DNA from: Spirochaetaceae bacterium
GTDB taxonomy: Bacteria > Spirochaetota > Spirochaetia > SZUA-6 > Bin103
NCBI GenBank assembly: GCA_028818385.1
Contig: JAPPNY010000108.1
Coordinates: 1-50,368 of the forward strand
Direction of reading: 5' to 3'
DNA: 50,368 nucleotides
A program made the translations under genes and the position numbers. The notes beneath the pieces are model-generated. The model saw only the letters and a list, made by a program, of their open reading frames with translations, was not told the origin of the DNA and searched no databases. This document shows, one piece after another, positions 1 through 7,371 of this stretch (positions are counted from its first letter, which is position 1; every line of letters starts with the position of its first letter).

Positions 1-333
1 TCAAAACCATCAATTCACGCCTGTTCAACAACTTGTGAGTTTACGGACAGGAACCTGCTCGACCGCGAGCCCGAACGGCTGCATGAGCGCATCGACCTGG
101 GCCACTTCAACGACGAGTCCGGCACCCTGCTGCACGTGGCGGTCAACGAGGGCCTGGAGGAGATGGTGGCGTTGCTGCTCGCACGCGGCGCCGACGTGGA
201 GGCTCGCGACGACAGGGGCAGGACGGCTTTCTGCTGCGCACTCGAGCCGAGCCACGCCGTACGGTCCGCAGCCATCATCGACCTCTTGCGGCGACACGGA
301 GCCCGGATCGACTCCGATGCAGTCGCCGATTGA
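1..333 (+). CDS. Ankyrin-repeat protein, C-terminal part
   Basis: The reading frame is open from the first base of the window to a TGA at 331-333, so the true start probably lies outside. The visible part has two ankyrin-like units: one reading GTLLHVAVNEGLEEMVALLL followed by ARGADVEARDDRGRTAF, and a degenerate last one ending in IIDLLRRHGARIDSDAV. Ankyrin repeats are protein-binding scaffolds with no catalytic role of their own. If translation began inside the window, a GTG at 136 would give only 65 residues and would cut the first repeat, so I favour a longer gene entering from the left. It ends 42 bases from the convergent ricin-B-like gene. The partner cannot be inferred. Confidence 0.6.
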   Translation, partial: SKPSIHACSTTCEFTDRNLLDREPERLHERIDLGHFNDESGTLLHVAVNEGLEEMVALLLARGADVEARDDRGRTAFCCALEPSHAVRSAAIIDLLRRHGARIDSDAVAD

Positions 334-375
334 CTGGCGGGCGCGCCCGGGCACCGGCCGTCGTGACGCTGAGCG

Positions 376-984
376 TTACTGTTGCGCCTCCGGCCGCATG
401 CCGGGGAAGGTCCACCGAGTCAGGCTGGGGTCGGCCTCCGCGCATGGCGTGAGGAGCAGACCACGGCGCAGATGGCTCGGGCCTCCGGTCGGCTGGCCCT
501 CGCCGGGCTCGGCGGCCAGGCAGTACGCCGTGTCGGCCGCGCTTTCCTCTGCGGCGTCCAGCCGAAGCTGACCGCCGTCCGTGAGCATGAACCGTTGCAT
601 CGGTTCGTCCGCACATGCCTTGAGGTAGAGTTCCGCCCCGTCCGCGTCGACGCATCGGTCGTAGGCCGGCATGTACAGGTGCCCGGCCGACGGATGGCCC
701 ATGGTGAACAGTTCGTCGTCCGCTCCGGGCTTGCAGGTGTGGGCGGTCAGCGCGCCTTCCAGATTGAGGCTCGCCCGGAAGCCCGGCACGTCCACGCAGT
801 AGAATTCCGGCTCGTCCAGCGGGTCGACCAATTGAATCAGCGTCGGGGATGGTGGCGGTCCCGGCTCCCCCGCGCTGTCTTGCGTGGTCTGGGCACTGCC
901 AAGCGCGGCCGCAAGCAACAGCATCGTGACAGACGCTTGAGCGCGAGTACTCCGGATGACGGCTCGGATGATGTCCTTCACCAT
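376..984 (-). CDS. Secreted ricin-B-lectin-like (beta-trefoil) protein
   Basis: This is a 202-residue protein when started at the ATG at 984. A longer frame reaches 1044, but its first 20 residues run into the divergent promoter, while the 984 start gives a conventional signal peptide with basic residues, then TMLLLAAALGSAQ and a cleavage site near residue 32. The mature part carries spaced Cys and Gln/Phe motifs of a QxW-type trefoil: FYCVDVPG, YDRCVDADGAELYLKAC, MQRFMLTDGGQLRL, AYCLA and LTRWTFPG. Ricin-B folds usually bind sugars. No enzymatic domain is attached. It may be a periplasmic or secreted carbohydrate-binding protein. Family assignment is by motif pattern and moderately sure. Confidence 0.6.
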   Translation of the reverse strand: MVKDIIRAVIRSTRAQASVTMLLLAAALGSAQTTQDSAGEPGPPPSPTLIQLVDPLDEPEFYCVDVPGFRASLNLEGALTAHTCKPGADDELFTMGHPSAGHLYMPAYDRCVDADGAELYLKACADEPMQRFMLTDGGQLRLDAAEESAADTAYCLAAEPGEGQPTGGPSHLRRGLLLTPCAEADPSLTRWTFPGMRPEAQQ

Positions 985-1012
985 GGTCGGACGGTACAAC
1001 GGCGTCGACTGT

Positions 1013-1034
1013 TGTGTCAATTCAGCTTGACACA
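1013..1034. promoter_or_regulatory. Palindromic operator over the HTH-gene -35 box
   Basis: Two perfect 8-base arms, TGTGTCAA at 1013-1020 and TTGACACA at 1027-1034, are separated by six bases. The right arm contains the TTGACA -35 hexamer of the downstream HTH/AbiEii operon, so a bound dimer would block RNA polymerase. The obvious candidate ligand is the HTH protein encoded at 1065. Confidence 0.7.
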
Positions 1035-1056
1035 TGATACTCATACCTGCTATCGT
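1027..1056 (+). promoter_or_regulatory. Promoter of the HTH/AbiEii operon
   Basis: TTGACA (1027-1032), 18-base spacer, TATCGT (1051-1056) preceded by TGC, which is an extended -10. The start codon at 1065 is nine bases after the -10, so the transcript would be essentially leaderless. No Shine-Dalgarno is seen. Confidence 0.65.
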
Positions 1057-1064
1057 TTAGAAAC

Positions 1065-1544
1065 ATGCATCTCACTGTTCTCAAAGCGGTTATGGCCAAG
1101 CGGGGCAAGAGCCAGGCGGACATCGCAAGAGCTGCCGGGGTCAGCCGCCAGGCGGTGTCGCTGTGGTTCGCGTCCGAGCGCAACTTTCAGAATGTCCGCG
1201 TTGCCACGCTGCTGAAGCTGAGCGACTCGCTTGAAATCGATCCCGCCGAGCTCCTGGAGCCGCTTCCCGGCATGGACGATCCCGTGGCCGTGCGCCGGCT
1301 CGCCACCGAGTTCTGCTGGGACCGGGCCTACCCGGACATCTATCGGTTTCTGACCGCGTTGGCGGATGCCGAGCCGCGTGCGACGGCACGGTTCATCGAG
1401 AGTCGAGGGATCTATGCAGCGGCGGCAGTGCTCGGCCAACGGATATGGGATGACTACGCCGGCCTGAGGTCGCTCCTGCCACCGGTCAGGCGTACGGAGC
1501 TCGATACGGTATGGCGGATTCACCGAGATTTGACCCGGAATTAG
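1065..1544 (+). CDS. HTH (XRE/Cro-type) antitoxin-like regulator
   Basis: 159 residues. The N-terminus has a helix-turn-helix, with SQADIARAAGVSRQAVSLWF at about residues 15-34, of the lambda-repressor/Cro type. The remaining 100 residues are helical and unrecognised, probably dimerisation or toxin binding. It starts at ATG 1065 directly after an extended -10 and ends inside the next gene, overlapping it by 34 bases in another frame, which implies translational coupling. The partner is an AbiEii-type nucleotidyltransferase, so this is probably the antitoxin and autorepressor of a TA pair. Classical AbiEi antitoxins have a winged-helix N-terminal domain and a long C-terminal domain. This one is a shorter XRE-type variant. 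Confidence 0.75.
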   Translation: MHLTVLKAVMAKRGKSQADIARAAGVSRQAVSLWFASERNFQNVRVATLLKLSDSLEIDPAELLEPLPGMDDPVAVRRLATEFCWDRAYPDIYRFLTALADAEPRATARFIESRGIYAAAAVLGQRIWDDYAGLRSLLPPVRRTELDTVWRIHRDLTRN

Positions 1545-2260
1545 CTGACCGCGTTCTGCCGCATCCGCTCCTGGACGCACTGCGTCACGTCTTCGCGCAG
1601 GGGATCGGCGACTGCATGCTGGTAGGCGGGACTGCGCTCGCCGGGTTCTATGCAGGTCATCGGCGCTCCGACGACCTGGACCTGTTCGCCGGCACGGCGA
1701 CCGCGTTCCGGCAAGCCGTGCTGGCCGTGCGCAGCCTGGTCGCGCTGGGAACCGAGATGCAGGAGCGGAGTCACAGCAACCAGTACTACCGGGCTGTCTG
1801 CTCCAATCGGGAGTTGGACTTCACCGTCGACGTCGTCCTCGACCCACATGCCCTCGACATCGGCGGGACCAACCTGGCGGGCGACGTGATGGTGGCCGAC
1901 CTGCCGACGCTGCTCTCGATGAAGGCCGCGACCCTGGTATCGAGGTGCAGTGAGAAAGACCTCTATGACCTGCTGTGGCTGTTCGGCGCGTTTCCCGACC
2001 GGCACTTCGCCGATCTCATCGAGCTCGGTCGTGAATTCGACGGCAGCGTCAACGGAGAGACGCTGCTCTACAGCATCGGCAGCGCCGACCTGGAGCAGGA
2101 GGCATGTGGGTTCGCGAGCGATTTCGGCACGTCGGCGGCTGCGGTGCTCACCAGCATCAGGGATCTCCAGCGAGAGCTTCTGGTCGCACTCGACCGGCAC
2201 CTGACGACGCGCACGAAGGACAGGCTCGGCGACGTCGTGCGGCGGATGCGCAGGCTGTGA
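1511..2260 (+). CDS. AbiEii/AbiGii-family nucleotidyltransferase toxin
   Basis: 249 residues. It has the nucleotidyltransferase core of AbiEii toxins: LVGGTALAGFYAGHRRSDDL followed by DLF, where GG (residues 39-40) binds the nucleotide phosphates and D55 and D57 of SDDLDLF are the metal ligands. Further on, SMKAATLVSRCSEKDLYDLL is the conserved Lys/Arg/KDxxDL segment. Members such as AbiEii and MenT toxins add nucleotides to RNA or bind GTP and arrest growth, often in phage defence. The catalytic residues look intact. It overlaps the HTH gene by 34 bases and ends 39 bases before an unrelated oxidoreductase gene. Activity and target are inferred from family only. Confidence 0.8.
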   Translation: MADSPRFDPELADRVLPHPLLDALRHVFAQGIGDCMLVGGTALAGFYAGHRRSDDLDLFAGTATAFRQAVLAVRSLVALGTEMQERSHSNQYYRAVCSNRELDFTVDVVLDPHALDIGGTNLAGDVMVADLPTLLSMKAATLVSRCSEKDLYDLLWLFGAFPDRHFADLIELGREFDGSVNGETLLYSIGSADLEQEACGFASDFGTSAAAVLTSIRDLQRELLVALDRHLTTRTKDRLGDVVRRMRRL

Positions 2261-2299
2261 CTCGTCCGGGGGCCGCCTCGGTGTAGACTGTGTGCCGTC

Positions 2300-3235
2300 A
2301 TGGCTCACGACCTTCGCATCGGCATCATCGGGCTGGACTCCAGCCACACGATCGAGTTCACGCGGCGCTTCCAGGCTCCCGACTGTCCCCCGGAGCAGCG
2401 CGTCGCCGGCGTCACGGTGACCCGATGCATGCGCTTCGAGACCCCCTTTCAGGACCGCGCGGGCCTGGACGGCCGGCAGCGGGAGTTGGAGGGCTGGGGC
2501 GTGGAGGTCACCGAGGACTTCGACACCGCGGTCGCCGGCGCCGACGCGGTGCTGATCGAGATCAACGACCCGGGTCTCCACCTGCAGTACGTGCGGCGCT
2601 GCGCCGGCCTCGGCGTGCCGCTGTTTCTCGACAAGCCGCTCGCTCAGGACCTCGCCGCCGGACTGGAGATCGCCCGTCTCGCGGCCGAGCACGACCTTCG
2701 CATCTGTTCCGCCTCGTCCCTGCGGTTCGCGGCCGGGCTCCAGGACGCGTGCGCCGCTCTGCCGGCGCCGCGCCACGTGACCACCTTCGGACCCATCAAC
2801 CGCGCGGCCGCCGGCAGCTCGATCGTCTGGTACGGCGTGCACGCGGTGGAGATGCTGGTCCGCGCCATCGGCCGCGGGGCGATCACGGTCGCGACCCACC
2901 GCTGGGGCGAGGACGCGATCCTGGTCGTCGACTATGCGGACGGCCGCACCGGCGTGGTGGAGCTGTTCGTCGGCAGCGGTTACGGCGGCGTGCTGCGCGG
3001 CGGCAAGGACGTCGTGCCGTACACCGTGGACCAGGCCGGGATTTACACGGCCATGCTCAGCGAGCTGGTGCCGTTCCTGGCCGGGGGCGCCTCGCCGGTG
3101 CCGCTGGAGGACGCGGTGGAGGTGATCGCCATCCTGGACGCCGCGGAGCGCTCCTCGCAGGCCGGAGGAGCGGCCTCGATGCCGGTCCGGCCCACGCCGG
3201 AGAGCCCGGCCGCGCAGGGAGCCCCGGCCTCGTAA
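2300..3235 (+). CDS. Gfo/Idh/MocA-family oxidoreductase
   Basis: 311 residues, slightly short for the family (330-390). An N-terminal Rossmann fold shows GIIGLDSSHT at residues 7-16, replacing the usual GxGxxG, then ADAVLIEINDPGLHLQYV and FLDKPLAQD, the counterpart of the EKP motif whose Lys is catalytic. The C-terminal part has SSIVWYGVHAVEML, matching the conserved HxxD/H region with the Asp replaced by Glu. Such enzymes oxidise or reduce sugar or cyclitol hydroxyls with NAD(P). A -10-like TAGACT at 2284-2289 lies ten bases before the ATG. The last 25 residues are Ala/Pro-rich and probably disordered. The altered glycine motif makes cofactor use uncertain. Confidence 0.75.
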   Translation: MAHDLRIGIIGLDSSHTIEFTRRFQAPDCPPEQRVAGVTVTRCMRFETPFQDRAGLDGRQRELEGWGVEVTEDFDTAVAGADAVLIEINDPGLHLQYVRRCAGLGVPLFLDKPLAQDLAAGLEIARLAAEHDLRICSASSLRFAAGLQDACAALPAPRHVTTFGPINRAAAGSSIVWYGVHAVEMLVRAIGRGAITVATHRWGEDAILVVDYADGRTGVVELFVGSGYGGVLRGGKDVVPYTVDQAGIYTAMLSELVPFLAGGASPVPLEDAVEVIAILDAAERSSQAGGAASMPVRPTPESPAAQGAPAS

Positions 3236-3240
3236 GGGCG

Positions 3241-3253
3241 GGAGGGCGTCATC
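3241..3253 (+). promoter_or_regulatory. Ribosome binding site with no canonical start nearby
   Basis: GGAGGG at 3241-3246 is a strong Shine-Dalgarno. The nearest in-frame canonical start, GTG 3266, is 19 bases away, while the in-frame ATC at 3251 is only four bases away and would add IDYPR to the protein. This raises the possibility of an unusual ATC start. Confidence 0.4.
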
Positions 3254-3265
3254 GACTACCCACGC

Positions 3266-4534
3266 GTGTTCCGCGTTCGCCAGCGGTTCGACGCGCCGCG
3301 GGTCGATGACGTCGCCGGCGCGGTCGAGCGTCAGCTCGCGGAGCTGTCGCTGGACGAGGTCATCCGGCCGGGGCAGAGCGTGGCGGTCGCCGCCGGCAGC
3401 CGCGGTATCTCCGACATCGCCACGATCCTGCGCACGGTCGTGACCGTGCTTCGCCGGCTCGGCGCGCGGCCGTACCTGGTGCCCGCCATGGGCAGCCACG
3501 GCGGCGGCACCGCCGACGGCCAGCGGGCGATCCTCGAGTCCTACGGCATCACCGAGCGGTTCTGCGGCTGTCCCATACGCGCCTCCATGGTCACCGTCGT
3601 CATCGGCCAATCGGAGGAGGGCATCCCCATCCACCTCGACCAGCACGCGTACGCCGCCGACCACGTGGTGGTGTGCAACCGCATCAAGACGCACACGCAG
3701 TTCTCGGGCCGGGTGGAGAGCGGGCTGTCGAAGATGCTCCTGATCGGGCTGGGCAAGCACGCCGGCGCCCGCGTCTACCACCGCGCGATCCAGGACTTCA
3801 GCTTCGACCGGATCCTGCGCAGCGTCACCGGCGTCGTCACCGCCCACTGCTCGGTCATCGGCGTCGGCATCGTCGAGAATGCCTACGGCCGCACCACCCG
3901 CGTGGCGGCCGCCCTGGGGCCGCGACTCGCGGACTTGGACGAGGAGCTGCTGGTGCAGTCGAAGCGGTGGGCGGCGCGGCTGCCGTTCGACCGGGCTGAC
4001 GTGCTGCTGATCGACGAGATCGGCAAGAACATCTCCGGCACCGGGTTCGACGTGAGCGTCGCCGGCCGCAAGTACCTCGACCACGAGCCGGCGCCGGACG
4101 AGTACCCGAAGGTGCGGATCGTCGCGCTGCGCGACCTGGCCGACCTGAGCGGCGGCAACGCCGAGGGCATGGGCCTGGCCGAGTTCTGCCGCACGCGGCT
4201 GCTCGACAAGGCGGACCTCCGCATCACCCGCATCAACGCCCTGACCAGCGGCCACTACACCGGCGCGATGCTGCCCATCGACTTCGAGACGGACGCCGAG
4301 CTGCTGCAGGTGGTGCTGACCGAGATCGGTCTCACCGAGCCGCCCGACGCCAGGATGATCTGGATCCACGACACCCTGGACCTGGGCGAGGTCGAGTGCG
4401 CCGCCGCCTACTGGGACGAGGCGCGCTCCCGCGACGACCTGGACGTGCTCACCGACCCGCGGCCCCTCCCCTTCGACGCCGACGGCAACCTGCCGGATGA
4501 CCTCGCGTCGCTGTCTCCCGCCGCCCACGGCTGA
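3266..4534 (+). CDS. LarA-like (DUF2088) nickel-pincer racemase-family protein
   Basis: 422 residues from GTG 3266; an ATC at 3251 may be the real start because a good Shine-Dalgarno sits just before it. The N-terminal half has GSRGISDIATILRTVV and the loop VPAMGSHGGGTADGQ, which corresponds to the GxHRxxT region of lactate racemase LarA. It is followed by NRIKTHTQFSGRVESGLSKM, with Lys and His residues placed as in the LarA active site. LarA enzymes isomerise 2-hydroxy acids with a nickel pincer nucleotide made by LarB, LarC and LarE, none of which is in this window. The substrate here is probably a sugar acid, because every neighbour is sugar-related. That is inference. Confidence 0.75.
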   Translation: MFRVRQRFDAPRVDDVAGAVERQLAELSLDEVIRPGQSVAVAAGSRGISDIATILRTVVTVLRRLGARPYLVPAMGSHGGGTADGQRAILESYGITERFCGCPIRASMVTVVIGQSEEGIPIHLDQHAYAADHVVVCNRIKTHTQFSGRVESGLSKMLLIGLGKHAGARVYHRAIQDFSFDRILRSVTGVVTAHCSVIGVGIVENAYGRTTRVAAALGPRLADLDEELLVQSKRWAARLPFDRADVLLIDEIGKNISGTGFDVSVAGRKYLDHEPAPDEYPKVRIVALRDLADLSGGNAEGMGLAEFCRTRLLDKADLRITRINALTSGHYTGAMLPIDFETDAELLQVVLTEIGLTEPPDARMIWIHDTLDLGEVECAAAYWDEARSRDDLDVLTDPRPLPFDADGNLPDDLASLSPAAHG

Positions 4535-4570
4535 ACGTCGGCCGTGCGGCCAGGTGCCGGTCTGCGGCGC

Positions 4571-5920
4571 TCAGCGACGCTCCAGGCCGCGCAGCACCGC
4601 GTCGAGAATCCGTTCGGCCGTGCCGGGCTCGAAGTGGGCCGAGCCGGTCTGCGCCTCGTAGCCGCCGGCGGCGAGATCGTGCCGGAACGGCAGGTAGCCC
4701 TCGTAGCCGTTCGCGTAGGAGATGACCAGAGCGTCCGGGAAGCGATCGGCCACGCGCAAGCCGAGCTCCGCCAGCACCTCGAAGGGCAGGGCCACCAGCG
4801 GCAGATCGCCGATCCGCACCTGCTGGATGCGGACGGCGAACGCGCGTTCCGGCCATCGGCGGGCCGCGTAGGCCAGGTGCAGCGCTTCCAGGTACTCGTC
4901 ACGCGCCGCCCCGTCCTGTCCCGAGGAGTCAGCCCGGAGCCGGTCCGCGGCGGAATGCAGCCGGGCAGCGGGATCGCCGGTCAGGTCGTGGCGCACCCGT
5001 GCACGAAGCTCGTCCCAGGTCACGTCCACCCGCTCGGCGGCGACGGGGCGAAACGCCCGGTCGCCCAGCAGCACCGCGTGCGCCAGGGTCTCGCCGATCC
5101 AGCGCCTTGATTCGCCTAGGCGGCGCATCGGCACGACGTCGCCGGCCGCCGCCTGCGCGAAGAACACCGGGCAGCCGTACTCATCGCCCAGCGCGCCTCT
5201 CAGGTAGTGAACGAAGTCCGACGACACGAGCAGCGACGTGCTGTCGCCGTGCCGGTCACCGGTGACCGTGTGGCAGCCGAAGTGGACGAGCACGGCGCCC
5301 ACGTCGCCGGAGCCGGCGGCGCGGAACCGCAGCGCCGTGAGGCGGTCGTCGGTGGGCGACAGCTCCGGAGCGGGGTCGGTGCCGTCCGGGTAGCGAAAGG
5401 TGGTGGCCACCGAGCCGTCGGGCTGGCGCATGCGCCGGTTGTAGTGGACCTGGGGCACGCGGGTGCGCAGCACCTCGACCGTACCCGGCGCCAGGCGGCT
5501 CACCGCTTCTTCGCAAGCCTCGACCACCTTGGTGGTCATCTCGTCCCCGTAGGCGGCGTCCGCGTCGTTGATGCCGTTCCATCCCACGTCCGGGCGATAG
5601 ATCCGCTGCAGTCCTGCCGCCGGCGCGTAGTGGGTATGCGAGCAGGCAAGCATGATGCGCTCCACCGGGACGCCGGTCCGCTCTGCGATGCGGCCGGCAA
5701 GCGCCCGCGCCGCCGCGTCCTGCACGCCGACCAGGTCCAGGGTTACGATCAGCGCCGGCTCACAGCCGTCGGCCTGCCCGGCACCGGCCTGAACGGCGAT
5801 GCAGCCGGCCAGTATCGGCTCGCTCACACCGGTCGACGGCCCGTCGCGGTTGACGTAGCCTCCCATCCACACCGGCCGATCCGGCGTGATGTCCCTCGTT
5901 GCGCACCCGAACTTCAGCAT
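4571..5920 (-). CDS. Neutral/alkaline ceramidase-like hydrolase (N-terminal domain only)
   Basis: 449 residues. It begins with FGCATRDITPDRPVWMGGY, the signature opening of the neutral ceramidase N-terminal domain, and contains ACSHTHYAPAAG (the metal-binding HTH-xPAG segment) and VLVHFGCHTVTG with further candidate zinc ligands. True neutral ceramidases are about 650-750 residues, secreted, and have a C-terminal Ig-like domain; this protein has neither a signal peptide nor that domain. Many short bacterial relatives sit in sugar clusters and probably hydrolyse another amide or ester. A -10-like TACCAT lies six bases upstream of the ATG. Actual substrate unknown. Confidence 0.7.
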   Translation of the reverse strand: MLKFGCATRDITPDRPVWMGGYVNRDGPSTGVSEPILAGCIAVQAGAGQADGCEPALIVTLDLVGVQDAAARALAGRIAERTGVPVERIMLACSHTHYAPAAGLQRIYRPDVGWNGINDADAAYGDEMTTKVVEACEEAVSRLAPGTVEVLRTRVPQVHYNRRMRQPDGSVATTFRYPDGTDPAPELSPTDDRLTALRFRAAGSGDVGAVLVHFGCHTVTGDRHGDSTSLLVSSDFVHYLRGALGDEYGCPVFFAQAAAGDVVPMRRLGESRRWIGETLAHAVLLGDRAFRPVAAERVDVTWDELRARVRHDLTGDPAARLHSAADRLRADSSGQDGAARDEYLEALHLAYAARRWPERAFAVRIQQVRIGDLPLVALPFEVLAELGLRVADRFPDALVISYANGYEGYLPFRHDLAAGGYEAQTGSAHFEPGTAERILDAVLRGLERR

Positions 5921-6006
5921 GTGCCCATGGTAACAGGCGGGCGCCAGCGCCGTACGAGACAGTGCGCCGGGTCGACCCGCGGAGGTGGACCGTACGATGA
6001 TGCCTC
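5921..6006. promoter_or_regulatory. Divergent promoter region
   Basis: This 86-base gap separates divergent genes. On the minus strand TACCAT (5927-5932) lies six bases before the ATG at 5920; on the plus strand TACGAT (5993-5998) lies eight bases before the ATG at 6007. Neither gene has a convincing Shine-Dalgarno and no good -35 is seen, so these are -10 calls only. Confidence 0.4.
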
Positions 6007-7332
6007 ATGCGTAACGGCGATCTGCTGTCCACCGCCGGCAGCCAGTCGGCGACCAACGAGGGCGGCAACAAGATCGTCACCGTGGGCCGCCGCACGCACG
6101 TGACGTGGCAGGACGTCACCCCGGAGGGCTACTTCAACCGCGTGCGCACGCTGGACCTCGACAGCGGGGAGTGGTCTCCCACCTGCACCCTGGGCAGCGC
6201 CTACGACGACCACGCCCGCGCGGTGCTGGTGGCCGACGCCGACGGGTTTCTGCACGCGGTACTGAGCGGTCACAACACGGCCTGCACCTACCGGCGTTCA
6301 CGCGCCGCCAACGACGCGTCGGCGTGGACCGATCCAGTGGAGATCGCCGACGGCACCTACCCCTGCCTGGTCTGCGGGCCCAACGGGAACCTCTACCTCG
6401 GCATGCGCCACGGCGCTCAGAACGGCCTGGAGCTGTATCGCCGGCCGCCCGACGGACCGTGGCACCACGTCGGCAAGGTCATCGACCGGCTGGCCGAGTA
6501 CCCCGGATACGCCTGCTTCGCCTGCGGACTCCGCTTCGACGGCGACGGCGTCCTGCACCTGGTGTGCGACATCTACGAAGGCACCCACGAGCAGCGCGGC
6601 ATCCACCAGGCGATCGTCTACCTGCAGTCCCCGGACGGAGGACGGAACTGGCGCACCTGCCGCGGCGAGCCGGCGCCGATTCCGGCCCGCCCGTGCGGCA
6701 TGGACGTGCTCTGTCAGAGCACCGGCCTGCGGCACGAGTCGATGCCTCCGCCGGTCCTGACCGCGCAGGGCAGCATCGCGCTGGACCCGGAGGGCACGCC
6801 CCACGTTCTCTACCTCTACCACCTGAACCGCGCCGGCGAGATGATCCTGGCATCGCCGGACGAGTCGGGCATCTGGCGCCAGCGATCGATCGACGCTTCG
6901 CTCCGGTCGGCCTACCCCGGGCACCGCGCCATGTTCTGCCGCGGCACCTTCACGATCGACGCGGACGGCGTCTTTCGCGCGCTCGTCACGCTGGTGCCCG
7001 CCGATCACTCCGGGTGGGACGGTCACCTGCCGACCCGGCCGGGACTGCGCGGGATTGCCGGCGGCAGGGTGCCGGCCGCCGACCCGGACGCCGACAACCC
7101 GGTCGTTTGGCTGATCTCGCGCGATTGCGGCGCCACGTTCACGGTCCGGGAAGCCTTTCCGGCCGTGACGGAGGCGCGATCGCCCAAGTACGAGCTTCCG
7201 GTGTCGGGCGTTCCCTGGCCGGGAGGCCGCGGGATCCTCTACTTCGACCGCACCTCACGCCCGGTGCCGGGCAATCGGGAGGATCTCGGCTTCCAGAACC
7301 GCGTCTACTTCTGCCGGGGAACGGCCTGGTAG
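6007..7332 (+). CDS. BNR-repeat beta-propeller protein (BNR_4-like)
   Basis: 441 residues with no signal peptide. The sequence alternates short beta-strand blocks typical of five- or six-bladed propellers: NKIVTVGRRTHVTWQDV, SAYDDHARAVLVADADGFLH, YPCLVCGPNGNLYLGM, FDGDGVLHLVCDIY and LDPEGTPHVLYLYHL. Two degenerate Asp-boxes are visible, SPDGGRNW and SRDCGATF. Relatives of the BNR_4 group include sugar lyases and hydrolases, but most are uncharacterised. It precedes the MDR dehydrogenase gene by 39 bases, which contain that gene's own promoter. Probably a cytoplasmic glycoside-active enzyme. Catalytic residues cannot be assigned. Confidence 0.65.
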   Translation: MRNGDLLSTAGSQSATNEGGNKIVTVGRRTHVTWQDVTPEGYFNRVRTLDLDSGEWSPTCTLGSAYDDHARAVLVADADGFLHAVLSGHNTACTYRRSRAANDASAWTDPVEIADGTYPCLVCGPNGNLYLGMRHGAQNGLELYRRPPDGPWHHVGKVIDRLAEYPGYACFACGLRFDGDGVLHLVCDIYEGTHEQRGIHQAIVYLQSPDGGRNWRTCRGEPAPIPARPCGMDVLCQSTGLRHESMPPPVLTAQGSIALDPEGTPHVLYLYHLNRAGEMILASPDESGIWRQRSIDASLRSAYPGHRAMFCRGTFTIDADGVFRALVTLVPADHSGWDGHLPTRPGLRGIAGGRVPAADPDADNPVVWLISRDCGATFTVREAFPAVTEARSPKYELPVSGVPWPGGRGILYFDRTSRPVPGNREDLGFQNRVYFCRGTAW

Positions 7333-7336
7333 CTGG

Positions 7337-7365
7337 TTGACGCCGGGTCGGCCGGGTCCTACCGT
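7337..7365 (+). promoter_or_regulatory. Leaderless promoter of the MDR gene
   Basis: TTGACG (7337-7342), 17-base spacer, TACCGT (7360-7365), then six bases to the ATG at 7372. Standard initiation seven bases past the -10 would fall on the A of the start codon. Confidence 0.7.
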
Positions 7366-7371
7366 CGCCGA

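Noticed and set aside
35..571. Plus-strand frame across the ankyrin gene and ricin-B-like gene
   Set aside because: It crosses two genes in the wrong frame or strand and is Ser/Arg-rich with no motifs.
1541..4528. Open minus-strand frame of 995 codons
   Set aside because: It lies antisense to the AbiEii, Gfo/Idh/MocA and LarA-like genes, has low-complexity Val/Arg/Gly/Asp composition and no family motifs. It is a by-product of high GC codon bias.
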